From contig CAZTTO010000010.1 in the NCBI GenBank assembly GCA_964616465.1, positions 71,749-135,748 on the forward strand: a stretch of DNA of 64,000 nt, in the 5' to 3' direction. Below the pieces are notes generated by a model. The model made no database searches. It was not told the DNA's origin and saw only the letters and a program-made list of their open reading frames with translations. Source of the stretch: JAFLBI01 sp964616465. Its GTDB lineage: Bacteria; Bacteroidota; Bacteroidia; Chitinophagales; Chitinophagaceae. Of this stretch, positions 1-8,745 are shown one piece after another. The position numbers and the translations under genes are program-made. The first letter of the stretch is position 1; every line of letters starts with the position of its first letter.

Positions 1-563
1 TTAAAGTTATTTCTGGAGATGAAGAAGCAGCAGTAATTTATGAAAACCATATTGCTGAAAATATGGATATTAGCAACAGTTATTTGTACATTGATGTTGG
101 CGGAGGTAGTACTGAAATAACTTTCTTTCATGAAGGAAAAATGAAATACAAGCGTTCCTTTAATATTGGTACTATTCGATTGCTAAAAAACCAAGTTGAA
201 GAAACTGTTTGGGATGAAATGAAAGAAGCTATCAAACAAAATATTAAATCAAACGGTGCTAAAGTAGCAATTGGCTCAGGTGGGAATATCAACAAGGTGT
301 TTTCATTGTCAAAAAAGAAGGAAGGAAAGCCATTGAACTTAGAACTTTTAAAAGACTATTATAAAGAATTATCATCTTTTAGTATTGAAGAAAGGATTCG
401 CTTATACAAGTTAAGATCAGATCGTGCCGATGTAATTGTTCCAGCACTTCAAATTTACATTAACATTATGCGTTGGGCAGATATTGACCTTATTTATGTA
501 CCTAAAATTGGCCTTGCCGATGGTTTAATACAAAAACTTTATCAGGAAATCATATCCCGATAA
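1..563 (+). CDS. Ppx/GppA family phosphatase, C-terminal part (5' end outside window)
   Basis: The reading frame is open from base 3, so the gene begins before the window and only about the last 187 residues are visible. Family members hydrolyse polyphosphate or (p)ppGpp in the cytoplasm and have an actin/Hsp70-like ATPase fold. The visible part has GDEEA near the edge, the phosphate-binding motif DVGGGSTE at about residues 33-40 of the visible part, and a later GSGGN motif, all typical of the family. Roughly 110 N-terminal residues are missing. The gap to panB is 32 bases, so co-transcription is possible. Polyphosphatase and pppGpp phosphatase cannot be told apart from this fragment. Confidence 0.88.
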   Translation, partial: KVISGDEEAAVIYENHIAENMDISNSYLYIDVGGGSTEITFFHEGKMKYKRSFNIGTIRLLKNQVEETVWDEMKEAIKQNIKSNGAKVAIGSGGNINKVFSLSKKKEGKPLNLELLKDYYKELSSFSIEERIRLYKLRSDRADVIVPALQIYINIMRWADIDLIYVPKIGLADGLIQKLYQEIISR

Positions 564-595
564 AGAACAGTTACATTTATACTACAATTGAAATC

Positions 596-1411
596 ATGAG
601 CGTATATAAAAATATTAAAAAGGTAACTACCAACACGCTTCAAAAAATGAAGCAGGAGGGTGAAAAAATAAGTATGCTCACTGCTTATGACTTCTCCTTT
701 GCTCGCTTAATTGATCAAGCAGGTATGGATGTTATTCTGGTAGGCGATAGTGCAGGAAATGTAATGGCTGGTCACGAAACAACTGTTACAGTTACTTTGG
801 AGCAAATGATCTACCATGCTCAATGTGTAGTGAGAGCTGTTAATCGCGCTTTGATTGTTGTTGATTTGCCTTTTGGATCTTACCAAAGTAACTCAGAAAT
901 TGCTTTGGCTTCTGCCATTCGTGTGATGAAAGAAACCGGTTGTCACGCTGTTAAAATGGAAGGTGGAGAAGAAATTGCTGAGAGTGTTCAAAAAATTGTA
1001 AAAGCAGGCATTCCTGTCATGGGGCACGTAGGACTCACACCACAAAGTATTTACAAATTTGGAACCTATACTGTAAGAGCTAAAGAAGAAGAGGAAGCAG
1101 CTACTTTAAAAAAGGATGTTCAAATTTTACAGGATGCAGGTTGTTTTGCGGTTGTACTTGAAAAAATCCCTGCAAAACTTTCCTCAGAAGTTACAGCAGC
1201 GCTTCGTATTCCAACCATTGGTATTGGTGCGGGAGCACATTGCGATGGTCAGGTTTTAGTCATGCACGACATGCTTGGCATCAACAACGAATTCAACCCT
1301 CGATTCCTCAGAAAATATTTACAACTTGCCACTCAAATAGATGAAGCACTTCGTCAATATATACAAGATGTTAAGTCGCTTCAATTTCCTAACGAACAAG
1401 AATCATATTAA
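596..1411 (+). CDS. panB: 3-methyl-2-oxobutanoate hydroxymethyltransferase (PanB)
   Basis: PanB transfers a hydroxymethyl group from methylene-tetrahydrofolate to 2-oxoisovalerate, the first committed step of pantothenate and CoA synthesis, in the cytoplasm. The 271-residue protein has the usual length. Visible motifs are the metal-binding Asp in VGDSAGN, VVDLPFGSY with the second Asp, KMEGG, GHVGLTPQ, the catalytic Glu in LEKIPA and the CDGQVLVMHDMLG stretch near the end. The ATG at 596 precedes a normal family N-terminus. The stop lies four bases before the next ATG, so it is probably co-transcribed with the aldehyde dehydrogenase gene. Confidence 0.96.
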   Translation: MSVYKNIKKVTTNTLQKMKQEGEKISMLTAYDFSFARLIDQAGMDVILVGDSAGNVMAGHETTVTVTLEQMIYHAQCVVRAVNRALIVVDLPFGSYQSNSEIALASAIRVMKETGCHAVKMEGGEEIAESVQKIVKAGIPVMGHVGLTPQSIYKFGTYTVRAKEEEEAATLKKDVQILQDAGCFAVVLEKIPAKLSSEVTAALRIPTIGIGAGAHCDGQVLVMHDMLGINNEFNPRFLRKYLQLATQIDEALRQYIQDVKSLQFPNEQESY

Positions 1412-1415
1412 GGCT

Positions 1416-2939
1416 ATGAATTTTTTACAAGAACTCGGCTTACAAGCTCATCAAGCTGGAACGGCTACTGGACAAGACTGGTTGAATAGCGAAGAAAACT
1501 TATCTTCTTTCTCTCCAGTAGATAACAAAATTATTGGAACTGTTTCTGTTACTACTGAGCAACAGTATGAAAAGGTTGTACAGCAATCCTTGCATGCATT
1601 TGAAGAATGGCGTATGTGGCCCGCTCCTAAAAGAGGTGAAGTAGTAAGACAACTAGGTGAAGAGCTTCGTAAACATAAAGATGCCTTGGGTAAATTAGTT
1701 AGCTATGAAATGGGTAAAAGTTTACAGGAAGGATGGGGTGAAGTACAAGAAATGATTGACATCTGCGATTTTGCAGTTGGACTATCAAGGCAACTTTACG
1801 GACTTACCATGCATAGCGAACGTCCAATGCACCGAATGTATGAGCAATGGCATCCATTAGGCATAGTAGGCATTATTTCAGCATTTAATTTTCCTGTTGC
1901 AGTATGGAGTTGGAACTCAGCTCTAGCTTGGGTATGTGGCAATGTTTGTATTTGGAAGCCATCTGAAAAAGCACCTTTATGCGGAATAGCAGTACAAAAA
2001 ATTACTGAACAAGTTTTTGCTGCAAATGGTGTTCCTGCTGGAGTTTCATGTTTGATACAAGGCGGCAGAAATTTGGGAGAGAAGTTAAGTCACGATACTC
2101 GTATCCCTCTTATTTCAGCTACAGGCTCAACTAGAATGGGCAAAGCTGTTGGTGCTGCAGTTGGAGCCAGATTAGGTAAAACGATTTTAGAACTAGGTGG
2201 AAACAATGCCATAATAATTTCAGAGCATGCCGACTTAGATATGTCGCTTATAGGAGCAGTGTTTGGTGCAGTAGGAACGGCTGGACAAAGATGTACTTCC
2301 ACAAGACGATTAATTATTCACAAAAAAGTTTACGAAGCCTTCACCCAAAAACTAGTGAAAGCATATAGTCAACTTAAAATCGGTAATCCGCTTGATGCCA
2401 ACAACCACATTGGGCCACTCATTGATAAAGATGCTGTAGATGCATACTTAAAAGCTATTAAAGCTTGTAAAGCTGCGGGTGGTAAATTCTTAGTAGAAGG
2501 AGGTGTTTGTAAAGGTGAAGGATATGAAAGCGGCTGTTATGTAATGCCTTGTATTGCAGAGGTAAAAAATGATTGGGCAATTGTTCAGCATGAAACTTTT
2601 GCACCCATTTTATATGTAATGAGTTATGATACAATTGAAGAAGCCATACAACTTCAAAACAGTGTGCCTCAAGGATTATCATCGGCAATTATGACCCTCA
2701 ATATGCGAGAATCAGAATTATTCTTATCACATAAAGGAAGTGATTGCGGCATAGCTAATGTAAATATTGGAACCAGTGGTGCAGAAATAGGTGGTGCATT
2801 TGGAGGAGAGAAAGAAACTGGCGGAGGAAGGGAAAGCGGAAGTGATGCATGGAAGGCCTATATGAGGCGCCAAACCAACACCATCAACTGGAGCACAAAT
2901 CTGCCCTTGGCCCAAGGAATTCAATTTGACTTAGGCTAA
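1416..2939 (+). CDS. aldehyde dehydrogenase, ALDH7 / aminoadipate-semialdehyde type
   Basis: NAD-dependent aldehyde dehydrogenase of 507 residues. The sequence resembles ALDH7/AmaB, which oxidises alpha-aminoadipic semialdehyde in lysine breakdown; the substrate here is inferred from resemblance. Visible features are the Rossmann region with GIISAFNFPVAVW, catalytic Glu259 in ELGGNN and nucleophile Cys293 in GQRCTSTRR. The frame is open upstream into panB, but the ATG at 1416 gives the standard N-terminus (MNFLQELGL), so I use it. It sits four bases after panB, suggesting coupling. No other lysine-degradation gene is visible nearby. Confidence 0.9.
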   Translation: MNFLQELGLQAHQAGTATGQDWLNSEENLSSFSPVDNKIIGTVSVTTEQQYEKVVQQSLHAFEEWRMWPAPKRGEVVRQLGEELRKHKDALGKLVSYEMGKSLQEGWGEVQEMIDICDFAVGLSRQLYGLTMHSERPMHRMYEQWHPLGIVGIISAFNFPVAVWSWNSALAWVCGNVCIWKPSEKAPLCGIAVQKITEQVFAANGVPAGVSCLIQGGRNLGEKLSHDTRIPLISATGSTRMGKAVGAAVGARLGKTILELGGNNAIIISEHADLDMSLIGAVFGAVGTAGQRCTSTRRLIIHKKVYEAFTQKLVKAYSQLKIGNPLDANNHIGPLIDKDAVDAYLKAIKACKAAGGKFLVEGGVCKGEGYESGCYVMPCIAEVKNDWAIVQHETFAPILYVMSYDTIEEAIQLQNSVPQGLSSAIMTLNMRESELFLSHKGSDCGIANVNIGTSGAEIGGAFGGEKETGGGRESGSDAWKAYMRRQTNTINWSTNLPLAQGIQFDLG

Positions 2940-2966
2940 TTGATAAACTTTCATTAAAAATTGACG

Positions 2967-2995
2967 AACAAATCCCTCTCCTTGAGGGATTTGTT
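2967..2995 (+). terminator. hairpin after aldehyde dehydrogenase gene
   Basis: A perfect 12-bp stem (arms 2967-2978 and 2984-2995) with a 5-base loop lies between the aldehyde dehydrogenase stop and the subtilase start. The U-tract is weak, so it may be a terminator or a leader structure of the subtilase gene. Confidence 0.45.
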
Positions 2996-3029
2996 GCATA
3001 TTTACGATATCAACTTTACTTGCATGTAC

Positions 3030-4652
3030 ATGAAGAAACTCAGCATTGTTGCCTTAGGCTTATTTACTGGAATTACAGTATACGCTCAGCCGTCTCCAAA
3101 AGGCTGGCACCTATTAGATCCTACAAAAGATGGAATTTTCGGTATTTCATTAGAAAAAGCACACAAGTTTTTATCTCAAAAAAAAGCACAACCCATTATA
3201 GTTGCTGTTTTAGACGGTGGTATTGATACAACCCATGAAGCACTCAAACCTGTTCTATGGAAAAACCCCAAAGAAATTCCTGGAAATGGCATTGATGATG
3301 ATGGCAATGGGTATATAGATGATGTGTATGGATGGAATTTTTTAGGTGGGAAAGATGGCAAAAACGTAGACAAATGCTCTGATGAAAAATCACGCGTATT
3401 TCACAACTGGAAAACGAGGTTTAATAATGGCAATATAGACACCAATCTTTTGTCACCTGCCGACAGAAAAGATTTTAAAACCTGGAAGAGAGCAGAAGCC
3501 GAAATGCAATTTTCTAAGGATGAAGAGTTACAAGTCATGTATTTAGATGTAACTCTAAAAGCGCTTAAAAAGCACAATGTTGTTTTACAAGAGGCAATGG
3601 GAAAAGAAGTTTACAGCCTAAATGAATTAGAAAAATTTAATGGTACAACAAAATCAGTGAAAGAGTCAAAAGCTGCGTTTCTGAATATCATGCGAATGCT
3701 TGAGATGGAAGCAGAAGAAAAAAACACGTCGGTTATTCAACAAATTGAAGATTATGTAGAGGGTAAAAAAAGAAGCTTTGAAGCTTTAGAAAAAGCACCA
3801 GAAAATTATAGATTGACTGTTATTGGTGACGACTACTTCAATATTAATGATCGTTTTTATGGCAATGCAGATGTTATGGGACCTAATGCAATGCATGGCA
3901 CCCATGTGAGTGGAATTATAGCAGGTAGAACAACAACCAATCAGCCTGCTTATGCTGGTATCGCTCCTAACGCAAGCATTATGACGTTAAGAGTTGTTCC
4001 AGATGGAGACGAGTATGATAAAGACATAGCACTTGGAATTATTTATGCAGTTGATAATGGTGCGAAGGTTATAAACATGAGTTTTGGAAAGTCTTATTCA
4101 CCAGAAAAATATTGGGTGGATAGCGCGGTGGCTTATGCTGAAAAAAAGGATGTGCTCTTAATTCATGCTGCGGGCAACGAATCCAACGACCTAGATATTA
4201 AAGAGAACTATCCGAATGGATACCTTTTAAAACTGGGAAGAAATGCACAAAACTTTTTAAATATTGGAGCAAGCGGAGATCCAAAAGTTGCTGGGCCCTA
4301 CTTAACCGATTTTAGCAATACAGGGTTAAAATCAGTGGATCTATTTGCTCCAGGGAATAAAATATTTTCCACCCTACCAACTGGTAATGAATATGGACTT
4401 CAAAGAGGTACCAGCATGGCTGCACCAGTGGTATCTGGTATTGCTGCTTTAATAAGGTCGTATTACCCCCAATTAACTGCTGTTGAAGTAAAAGATATTT
4501 TAATGAAGTCAGTTGTTTTTCCTACAACAGATGATGGTGCTATACTTAAAGAGAAATCAATTACAGGCGGAATAGTAAATGCCTATCAGGCAATCGTTCT
4601 TGCTGATCAGATAGCTAGTAAGAAAAAAACAACCGCTCCTAAAAAGAAATAA
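3030..4652 (+). CDS. secreted S8 family serine peptidase (subtilase)
   Basis: Subtilisin-type endopeptidase of 540 residues, exported through a Sec signal peptide (MKKLSIVALGLF... ending VYAQ). The catalytic triad is visible as Asp62 in VLDGGID, His289 in HGTHVSG and Ser462 in GTSMAAP. About 227 residues separate Asp and His, far more than in compact subtilisins; the insert is rich in charged helices, followed by a VIGDDYFNINDRFYG segment. I start at 3030 because it gives a clean signal peptide; an ATG at 3024 and an upstream in-frame TTG are less convincing. No C-terminal sorting domain is visible; the tail is Lys-rich. It is three bases from the DinB-like gene, so the two are probably co-transcribed. 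Confidence 0.92.
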   Translation: MKKLSIVALGLFTGITVYAQPSPKGWHLLDPTKDGIFGISLEKAHKFLSQKKAQPIIVAVLDGGIDTTHEALKPVLWKNPKEIPGNGIDDDGNGYIDDVYGWNFLGGKDGKNVDKCSDEKSRVFHNWKTRFNNGNIDTNLLSPADRKDFKTWKRAEAEMQFSKDEELQVMYLDVTLKALKKHNVVLQEAMGKEVYSLNELEKFNGTTKSVKESKAAFLNIMRMLEMEAEEKNTSVIQQIEDYVEGKKRSFEALEKAPENYRLTVIGDDYFNINDRFYGNADVMGPNAMHGTHVSGIIAGRTTTNQPAYAGIAPNASIMTLRVVPDGDEYDKDIALGIIYAVDNGAKVINMSFGKSYSPEKYWVDSAVAYAEKKDVLLIHAAGNESNDLDIKENYPNGYLLKLGRNAQNFLNIGASGDPKVAGPYLTDFSNTGLKSVDLFAPGNKIFSTLPTGNEYGLQRGTSMAAPVVSGIAALIRSYYPQLTAVEVKDILMKSVVFPTTDDGAILKEKSITGGIVNAYQAIVLADQIASKKKTTAPKKK

Positions 4653-4655
4653 TAT

Positions 4656-5174
4656 ATGATTTTAAATAGGCCAGCAAAAGATGAGTACAATCAGTTTTAT
4701 GATCATTATGTACAACTCGCACAAGGCAATAGCTTAGATGACTTGATTGAATTAGGAAATGACATTGTACGTTATTACAATTCAATACCAGAGGTGCTAG
4801 GAACATATCGATATGCACCTGACAAATGGATTATCAAACAACTCTTACAACATGTTGTAGATACAGAACGAATTTTCGCTTATCGATTATTGTGCATATT
4901 CAGAGGTGAACAACAGGCAATACCCGGATTTGATGAAAACTTATATGCCGATTCGGGAAATGCTGAACATAGAACTCTTCAAGAAATTCAAGAAGAATTT
5001 GCATTAGTGCGCCAATCAACCAATCAGCTTTTAAAAAGCGGTAAGAAGGAAGATTTTTCAAAATATTTGATAGCCAGTGGACATAAAATTTCGGGTAGAG
5101 CTTTAAGCTTTATCATTTTTGGACACGCTATGCACCATAAAAATATCTTACAAGAACGTTATGGTATTAAATAG
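4656..5174 (+). CDS. DinB family protein
   Basis: A 172-residue protein of the DinB/YfiT-like four-helix-bundle superfamily, whose members usually bind a divalent metal with three histidines and in some cases transfer thiols. Visible candidate ligands are the His in LLQHVVDTE and the His cluster GHAMHHKNIL near the C-terminus. No signal peptide is seen, so it is likely cytoplasmic. It follows the subtilase after three bases. Its 3' end overlaps the convergent lipoprotein gene by eight bases. The substrate is unknown. Confidence 0.82.
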   Translation: MILNRPAKDEYNQFYDHYVQLAQGNSLDDLIELGNDIVRYYNSIPEVLGTYRYAPDKWIIKQLLQHVVDTERIFAYRLLCIFRGEQQAIPGFDENLYADSGNAEHRTLQEIQEEFALVRQSTNQLLKSGKKEDFSKYLIASGHKISGRALSFIIFGHAMHHKNILQERYGIK

Positions 5175-5982
5175 GATACTTCATCAATAAACAATTTGCT
5201 TCGTCGCAAATTAGTTTACTTAAAACAGGATCTTTCAAAACGTCTTCTATAAGTATTTTCTTTCTATTGACCTTCATCATAGGATAAACTAATCGGATAC
5301 CATGGCTATAATCGACATACCAATTTACATGACCTGTATATAAAGGCTGTATGGGTTTACCATTTAATTGATGCCACCCATAAATAGCAACTCTATTTGG
5401 TCTTTTATCTTCAAGAACTTTGTTTGAAGAAACCACATCTTTTTTTATTCCTGCAATTAAACCCCTTCTCCCCTTTCTTTGTCCCTCTATCATTAAATGA
5501 TGCTGCCATAGTGTTACTGAGCTATCCCGAAAAGCATACATGGGAATAGGTGCAAGCCGAACACTTGCGTTTAGATAAATCAAGTCAACCATTTTTCTAT
5601 TTGGCAAAATAAGATTCCATCTATCTGCTAGATATTGCGCTGTCATAGGCGTTAGAGGAATTCTCACCCAATCATGATTATTACCTATCGACAAATAATC
5701 GGGCATGACCCACATTTCAGCTCTATACTTTTTACCAGTAGTGCTATCGGTCGACTCCCAGGTAACCTTTCGAAATTGACTAAGAAAAGCTGGATAATGA
5801 CCGCTATCGAACCAGGATTTAGCAAGCTCCTCCCTAAACTTCCAATCTTTTCCATTGACCTGCTCAAAAAAATAGGTACCCGAATTGCTTTTGCCAATTG
5901 AAGAAGAAGGCTTTGGCAAAAATTTTTGTTGACAAGCTGCGAACAGGCTGACTGTAAAAAGCGCGTAACAAAATCCTTTCAT
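5167..5982 (-). CDS. lipoprotein of unknown function
   Basis: A 271-residue protein with a lipoprotein signal peptide (lipobox LFAAC, Cys17), so probably anchored in the envelope. I do not recognise a characterised family. Conserved-looking features are WVRIPLTPMTA at about 120, the IYLNASVRLAPIPM segment, and NWYVDYSHGIRLV near residue 235, with many aromatic and polar residues suggesting a folded enzyme or binding domain. An in-frame start exists upstream (6063), but the signal peptide and the terminator at about 6000 support 5982. It lies downstream of yceI on the same strand but behind a terminator. Confidence 0.72.
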   Translation of the reverse strand: MKGFCYALFTVSLFAACQQKFLPKPSSSIGKSNSGTYFFEQVNGKDWKFREELAKSWFDSGHYPAFLSQFRKVTWESTDSTTGKKYRAEMWVMPDYLSIGNNHDWVRIPLTPMTAQYLADRWNLILPNRKMVDLIYLNASVRLAPIPMYAFRDSSVTLWQHHLMIEGQRKGRRGLIAGIKKDVVSSNKVLEDKRPNRVAIYGWHQLNGKPIQPLYTGHVNWYVDYSHGIRLVYPMMKVNRKKILIEDVLKDPVLSKLICDEANCLLMKYPI

Positions 5983-5995
5983 CTGTCTAAAGTAA

Positions 5996-6024
5996 ATAAA
6001 AAACCCACCCGAAATTGGGTGGGT
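5996..6024 (-). terminator. intrinsic terminator of yceI
   Basis: On the minus strand an 8-bp GC-rich stem (6017-6024 with 6003-6010, loop of six) is followed by a run of T at about 6002-5997, the standard form of an intrinsic terminator. It separates yceI from the lipoprotein gene. Confidence 0.75.
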
Positions 6025-6049
6025 CTTATTTGCTAGGGGGGTATTGAAA

Positions 6050-6631
6050 TTACTTATTAGCAAATAAGAAAATACTTACTTGAACGTCTTTACTAATGCC
6101 ACCTTTTGCTACACCATAGTTAATTCCCCAAACAGTTCTATCGATTGAGAAATTAGCCTGTGCGAACAAACGCTTATCATCTAAACCACGAACCATTGCT
6201 TGTAAAGTAACAGGGGCGGTAATTCCTTTCATAGAAAGGTTTCCACTGATTTCACAAACATCTTCATTGATATATTTCACGCCAGTAACTGTATAACGAG
6301 CCTCTGTATTTACAGAAGTCTCGAAGAAATCTTTATTCTTCAAGTGACCTTCTAACTTCTCACCACCACCTTCGTCAGTAACTTTCAAAGAGGTCAAATC
6401 AATAGTGAACTCTCCACCAGAAATTTTTCCGTTGTTCACCATAACCTGTCCACCTTTTAAATTAAAGAAACCAGTATGGTAGCCATTTCCCTTTGTACCT
6501 ACAAACTCCACTCTTGAAGTTGCAGTTTGAACAGCATAACCATTCTGTAAGCGTGCAGCTGGCGTTGGAGCCACAAATGCACTACCCACCACCCAGGCAG
6601 CAAGTGCCAAAAACATTGTTTTTTTCATCAT
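6050..6631 (-). CDS. YceI family periplasmic protein
   Basis: A 193-residue protein with a signal peptide (hydrophobic residues 5-22, ending near AFVAPTPAA), so exported. The rest is a lipocalin-like YceI domain: SRVEFVGTKGNGYHTGFF, the SGEFTIDLTSLKV strand, HLKNKDFF and a late NLSMKGITAPVTL strand. Such proteins bind isoprenoid-like or other amphiphilic ligands; the ligand here is unknown. It has its own promoter (6675-6708) and a terminator just past the stop codon, so it is probably transcribed alone. Confidence 0.9.
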   Translation of the reverse strand: MMKKTMFLALAAWVVGSAFVAPTPAARLQNGYAVQTATSRVEFVGTKGNGYHTGFFNLKGGQVMVNNGKISGGEFTIDLTSLKVTDEGGGEKLEGHLKNKDFFETSVNTEARYTVTGVKYINEDVCEISGNLSMKGITAPVTLQAMVRGLDDKRLFAQANFSIDRTVWGINYGVAKGGISKDVQVSIFLFANK

Positions 6632-6674
6632 ATGTGTTGATTTTTAAAAAATGGATGTATCTACATCTATTCTG

Positions 6675-6708
6675 CAAACATAACGCTTCATTTTAATTTT
6701 TGTTCAAA
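6675..6708 (-). promoter_or_regulatory. Bacteroidota-type promoter of yceI
   Basis: Minus strand: TTTG at 6708-6705, a 22-base spacer, then TATGTTTG at 6682-6675, matching the -7 consensus TAnnTTTG. The spacer is slightly long. The predicted leader is about 40 bases. Confidence 0.55.
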
Positions 6709-6803
6709 ATGGTTGCGAATTTCACATATTATTCATCCACAAAGCCCTCTAAGTCATATCTAAAAATGGGAAAAATGGATAGTTTTTTAGCATTTCGCTT
6801 GAA

Positions 6804-6832
6804 TTGTAAGGGTAGTGTTTCCCTTATCTTCG
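6804..6832 (+). promoter_or_regulatory. Bacteroidota-type promoter of sucC
   Basis: TTG at 6804-6806, an 18-base spacer, then TATCTTCG at 6825-6832, close to the -7 consensus TAnnTTTG. The start codon at 6849 leaves a leader of about a dozen bases. Confidence 0.5.
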
Positions 6833-6848
6833 CAAAAATTTTTCCCAT

Positions 6849-8060
6849 ATGAATTTGCATGAATACCAAGCCAAGGAATTACTAAAGAAGTATAATGTAC
6901 CAGTTCAAGAAGGTATTGCGGTTGATACCGTAATGGCTGCTGAAGAAGCTTATCGCCAAATTAAAACCCAAACCAATAACAATTTCGCAGTTATAAAGGC
7001 CCAAATTCATGCGGGTGGTCGTGGTAAAGGTAAAATTGAAGGAACCGAACAAAGAGGTGTAGCAGTTGCAAAAAGCGTGGAAGATGTAGCAACTATTGCA
7101 AAAAATATCTTAGGTGGAACATTGGTAACCATTCAAACAGGACCAACAGGGAAAAAAGTAAATAAAATATTGGTTGCTCAAGATGTATATTATTCAGGTC
7201 CAAATCCAGTAAAAGAGTTTTATTTATCTATCCTCCTAGATCGCTCTAAAGGCATGAACGTTATCATGTACAGTACTGAAGGCGGTATGGATATTGAAGA
7301 AGTAGCGCACAATACCCCAGAGAAAATCTTTAAAGAGTGGGTACACCCAGGTGGTGGTCTTCAAGCTTATCAAGCCAGAAAGATTGCTTTCAACCTTGGC
7401 TTAAGCGGAGAAGCGTTCAAAAACTGTACAAAATTCGTTACAAACTTATACAACGCATACGTAGGCTTGGATTGTGGGATGTTGGAAATCAACCCACTTT
7501 TCAAAACCAGCGATGAAAAAATTATTGCGGTTGATTGCAAAATGAACCTAGATGAAAATGCTTTAATGCGTCATGCCGATTTAGCTGCGCTTCGTGATAT
7601 TTCTGAGGAAGATCCAACAGAAGTTGAAGCAGGACAATACAACCTCAACTTTGTAAAATTAGACGGTAATGTGGGTTGTATGGTGAATGGTGCAGGATTA
7701 GCTATGGCTACCATGGATATGATTAAGTTAAGTGGTGGGGAACCTGCTAACTTCTTAGATGTAGGTGGTACAGCAAATGCTCAAACAGTTGAAGCAGGTT
7801 TCAGAATTATTATGAAGGATCCTAACGTAAAAGCAATTCTCATTAATATTTTTGGTGGTATTGTAAGATGCGACAGGGTTGCTGCTGGTGTTATTGAAGC
7901 TTATAACAAACTTGGCAATATTGATATTCCAATTATTGTGCGTTTACAAGGCACCAACGCTGAAGAAGCAAAAAAACTTATTGATGAAAGCGGATTAAAA
8001 GTTCAATCTGCAATTTTATTAAGCGAAGCTGCTGATTTAGTTCGTAAGGCTGTTGCTTAA
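6849..8060 (+). CDS. sucC: succinyl-CoA ligase (ADP-forming) subunit beta
   Basis: The beta subunit of succinyl-CoA synthetase works with SucD in the citric acid cycle, making ATP or GTP from succinyl-CoA. The 403-residue protein has the standard length. It starts with NLHEYQAKELL and shows the ATP-grasp glycine loop GGRGKGKIEG at about residue 57, then NGAGLAMATMD, GGTANAQTVEAGF and NIFGGIVRCD in the ligase domain. The partner sucD is not adjacent, which is common in this phylum. It has its own promoter and a strong terminator, so it appears monocistronic. Confidence 0.97.
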   Translation: MNLHEYQAKELLKKYNVPVQEGIAVDTVMAAEEAYRQIKTQTNNNFAVIKAQIHAGGRGKGKIEGTEQRGVAVAKSVEDVATIAKNILGGTLVTIQTGPTGKKVNKILVAQDVYYSGPNPVKEFYLSILLDRSKGMNVIMYSTEGGMDIEEVAHNTPEKIFKEWVHPGGGLQAYQARKIAFNLGLSGEAFKNCTKFVTNLYNAYVGLDCGMLEINPLFKTSDEKIIAVDCKMNLDENALMRHADLAALRDISEEDPTEVEAGQYNLNFVKLDGNVGCMVNGAGLAMATMDMIKLSGGEPANFLDVGGTANAQTVEAGFRIIMKDPNVKAILINIFGGIVRCDRVAAGVIEAYNKLGNIDIPIIVRLQGTNAEEAKKLIDESGLKVQSAILLSEAADLVRKAVA

Positions 8061-8081
8061 TTCATTCTTCCATTATTTTTT

Positions 8082-8106
8082 AACCACCCAATTGGGTGGT
8101 TTTTTT
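8082..8106 (+). terminator. intrinsic terminator of sucC
   Basis: A perfect 8-bp stem around AATT (8082-8101) is followed by seven T. It lies 22 bases after the sucC stop. Confidence 0.87.
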
Positions 8107-8117
8107 ATGTTGAAAAT

Positions 8118-8741
8118 TTATAATTCTACAGGTATGACTTCAGTAAGTGGACTAAAACTGTATGCAGCCCCTGTATGATAGTCGGTGCATAAAAAACGTG
8201 TGCGTCTTAATGCTACCTTCTTAAATATTTGTCCTTTCTGTGTTTTGAAAAAACCACCCATTGCAATCTGTGCAACGGTACGACCTTCTTGTTTTTCATT
8301 ATTATACTTTCGCAAAACAGAAAGCAGCATTGTTTCACCATTTGCTGTGGCTGCAGGATCAGGAATTGTTTTGAGGATTGCTTGATGAACATCAACGGGA
8401 AATATTCCTAAATCAACAAATTCCATTAATAACAAACCATATTGATTCTTCCACTCTTTTCCATGAGATGGCACCCGGGCTCCGAACTTTTCAAAAGTTA
8501 TTAGGTGGGCAAGTTCATGCAAAAAAGTAACCAAAAACTCATACTGATTTAAATCACCGTTCACAGTAATTCGATGATTTCCTCCTGGAATTGGATGTCT
8601 ATAATCACCTAATACAGTATTACGCTTGAGCGTTATGGTAAAATGTATTTTGAAGAAATTTAAATAGTAAACAATTCGGTCAAAAGAACCCTCAGGCAAA
8701 TACTTTCTAAGTATATCCATCGATTCTTTTACTATTGGCAT
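8118..8741 (-). CDS. SprT-like zinc metallopeptidase
   Basis: A 207-residue protein with the zinc-binding HELAH motif (His75, Glu76, His79) and a downstream SHGKEW whose His93 fits the third ligand of the SprT/Spartan family. Family members cut DNA-crosslinked proteins or are of unknown function. The C-terminal part has only one Cys, so the zinc ribbon of classic SprT is missing. No signal peptide is seen, so it is probably cytoplasmic. It is four bases after the upstream AtpI-like operon and may be co-transcribed with it. Confidence 0.85.
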   Translation of the reverse strand: MPIVKESMDILRKYLPEGSFDRIVYYLNFFKIHFTITLKRNTVLGDYRHPIPGGNHRITVNGDLNQYEFLVTFLHELAHLITFEKFGARVPSHGKEWKNQYGLLLMEFVDLGIFPVDVHQAILKTIPDPAATANGETMLLSVLRKYNNEKQEGRTVAQIAMGGFFKTQKGQIFKKVALRRTRFLCTDYHTGAAYSFSPLTEVIPVEL

Positions 8742-8745
8742 TATT

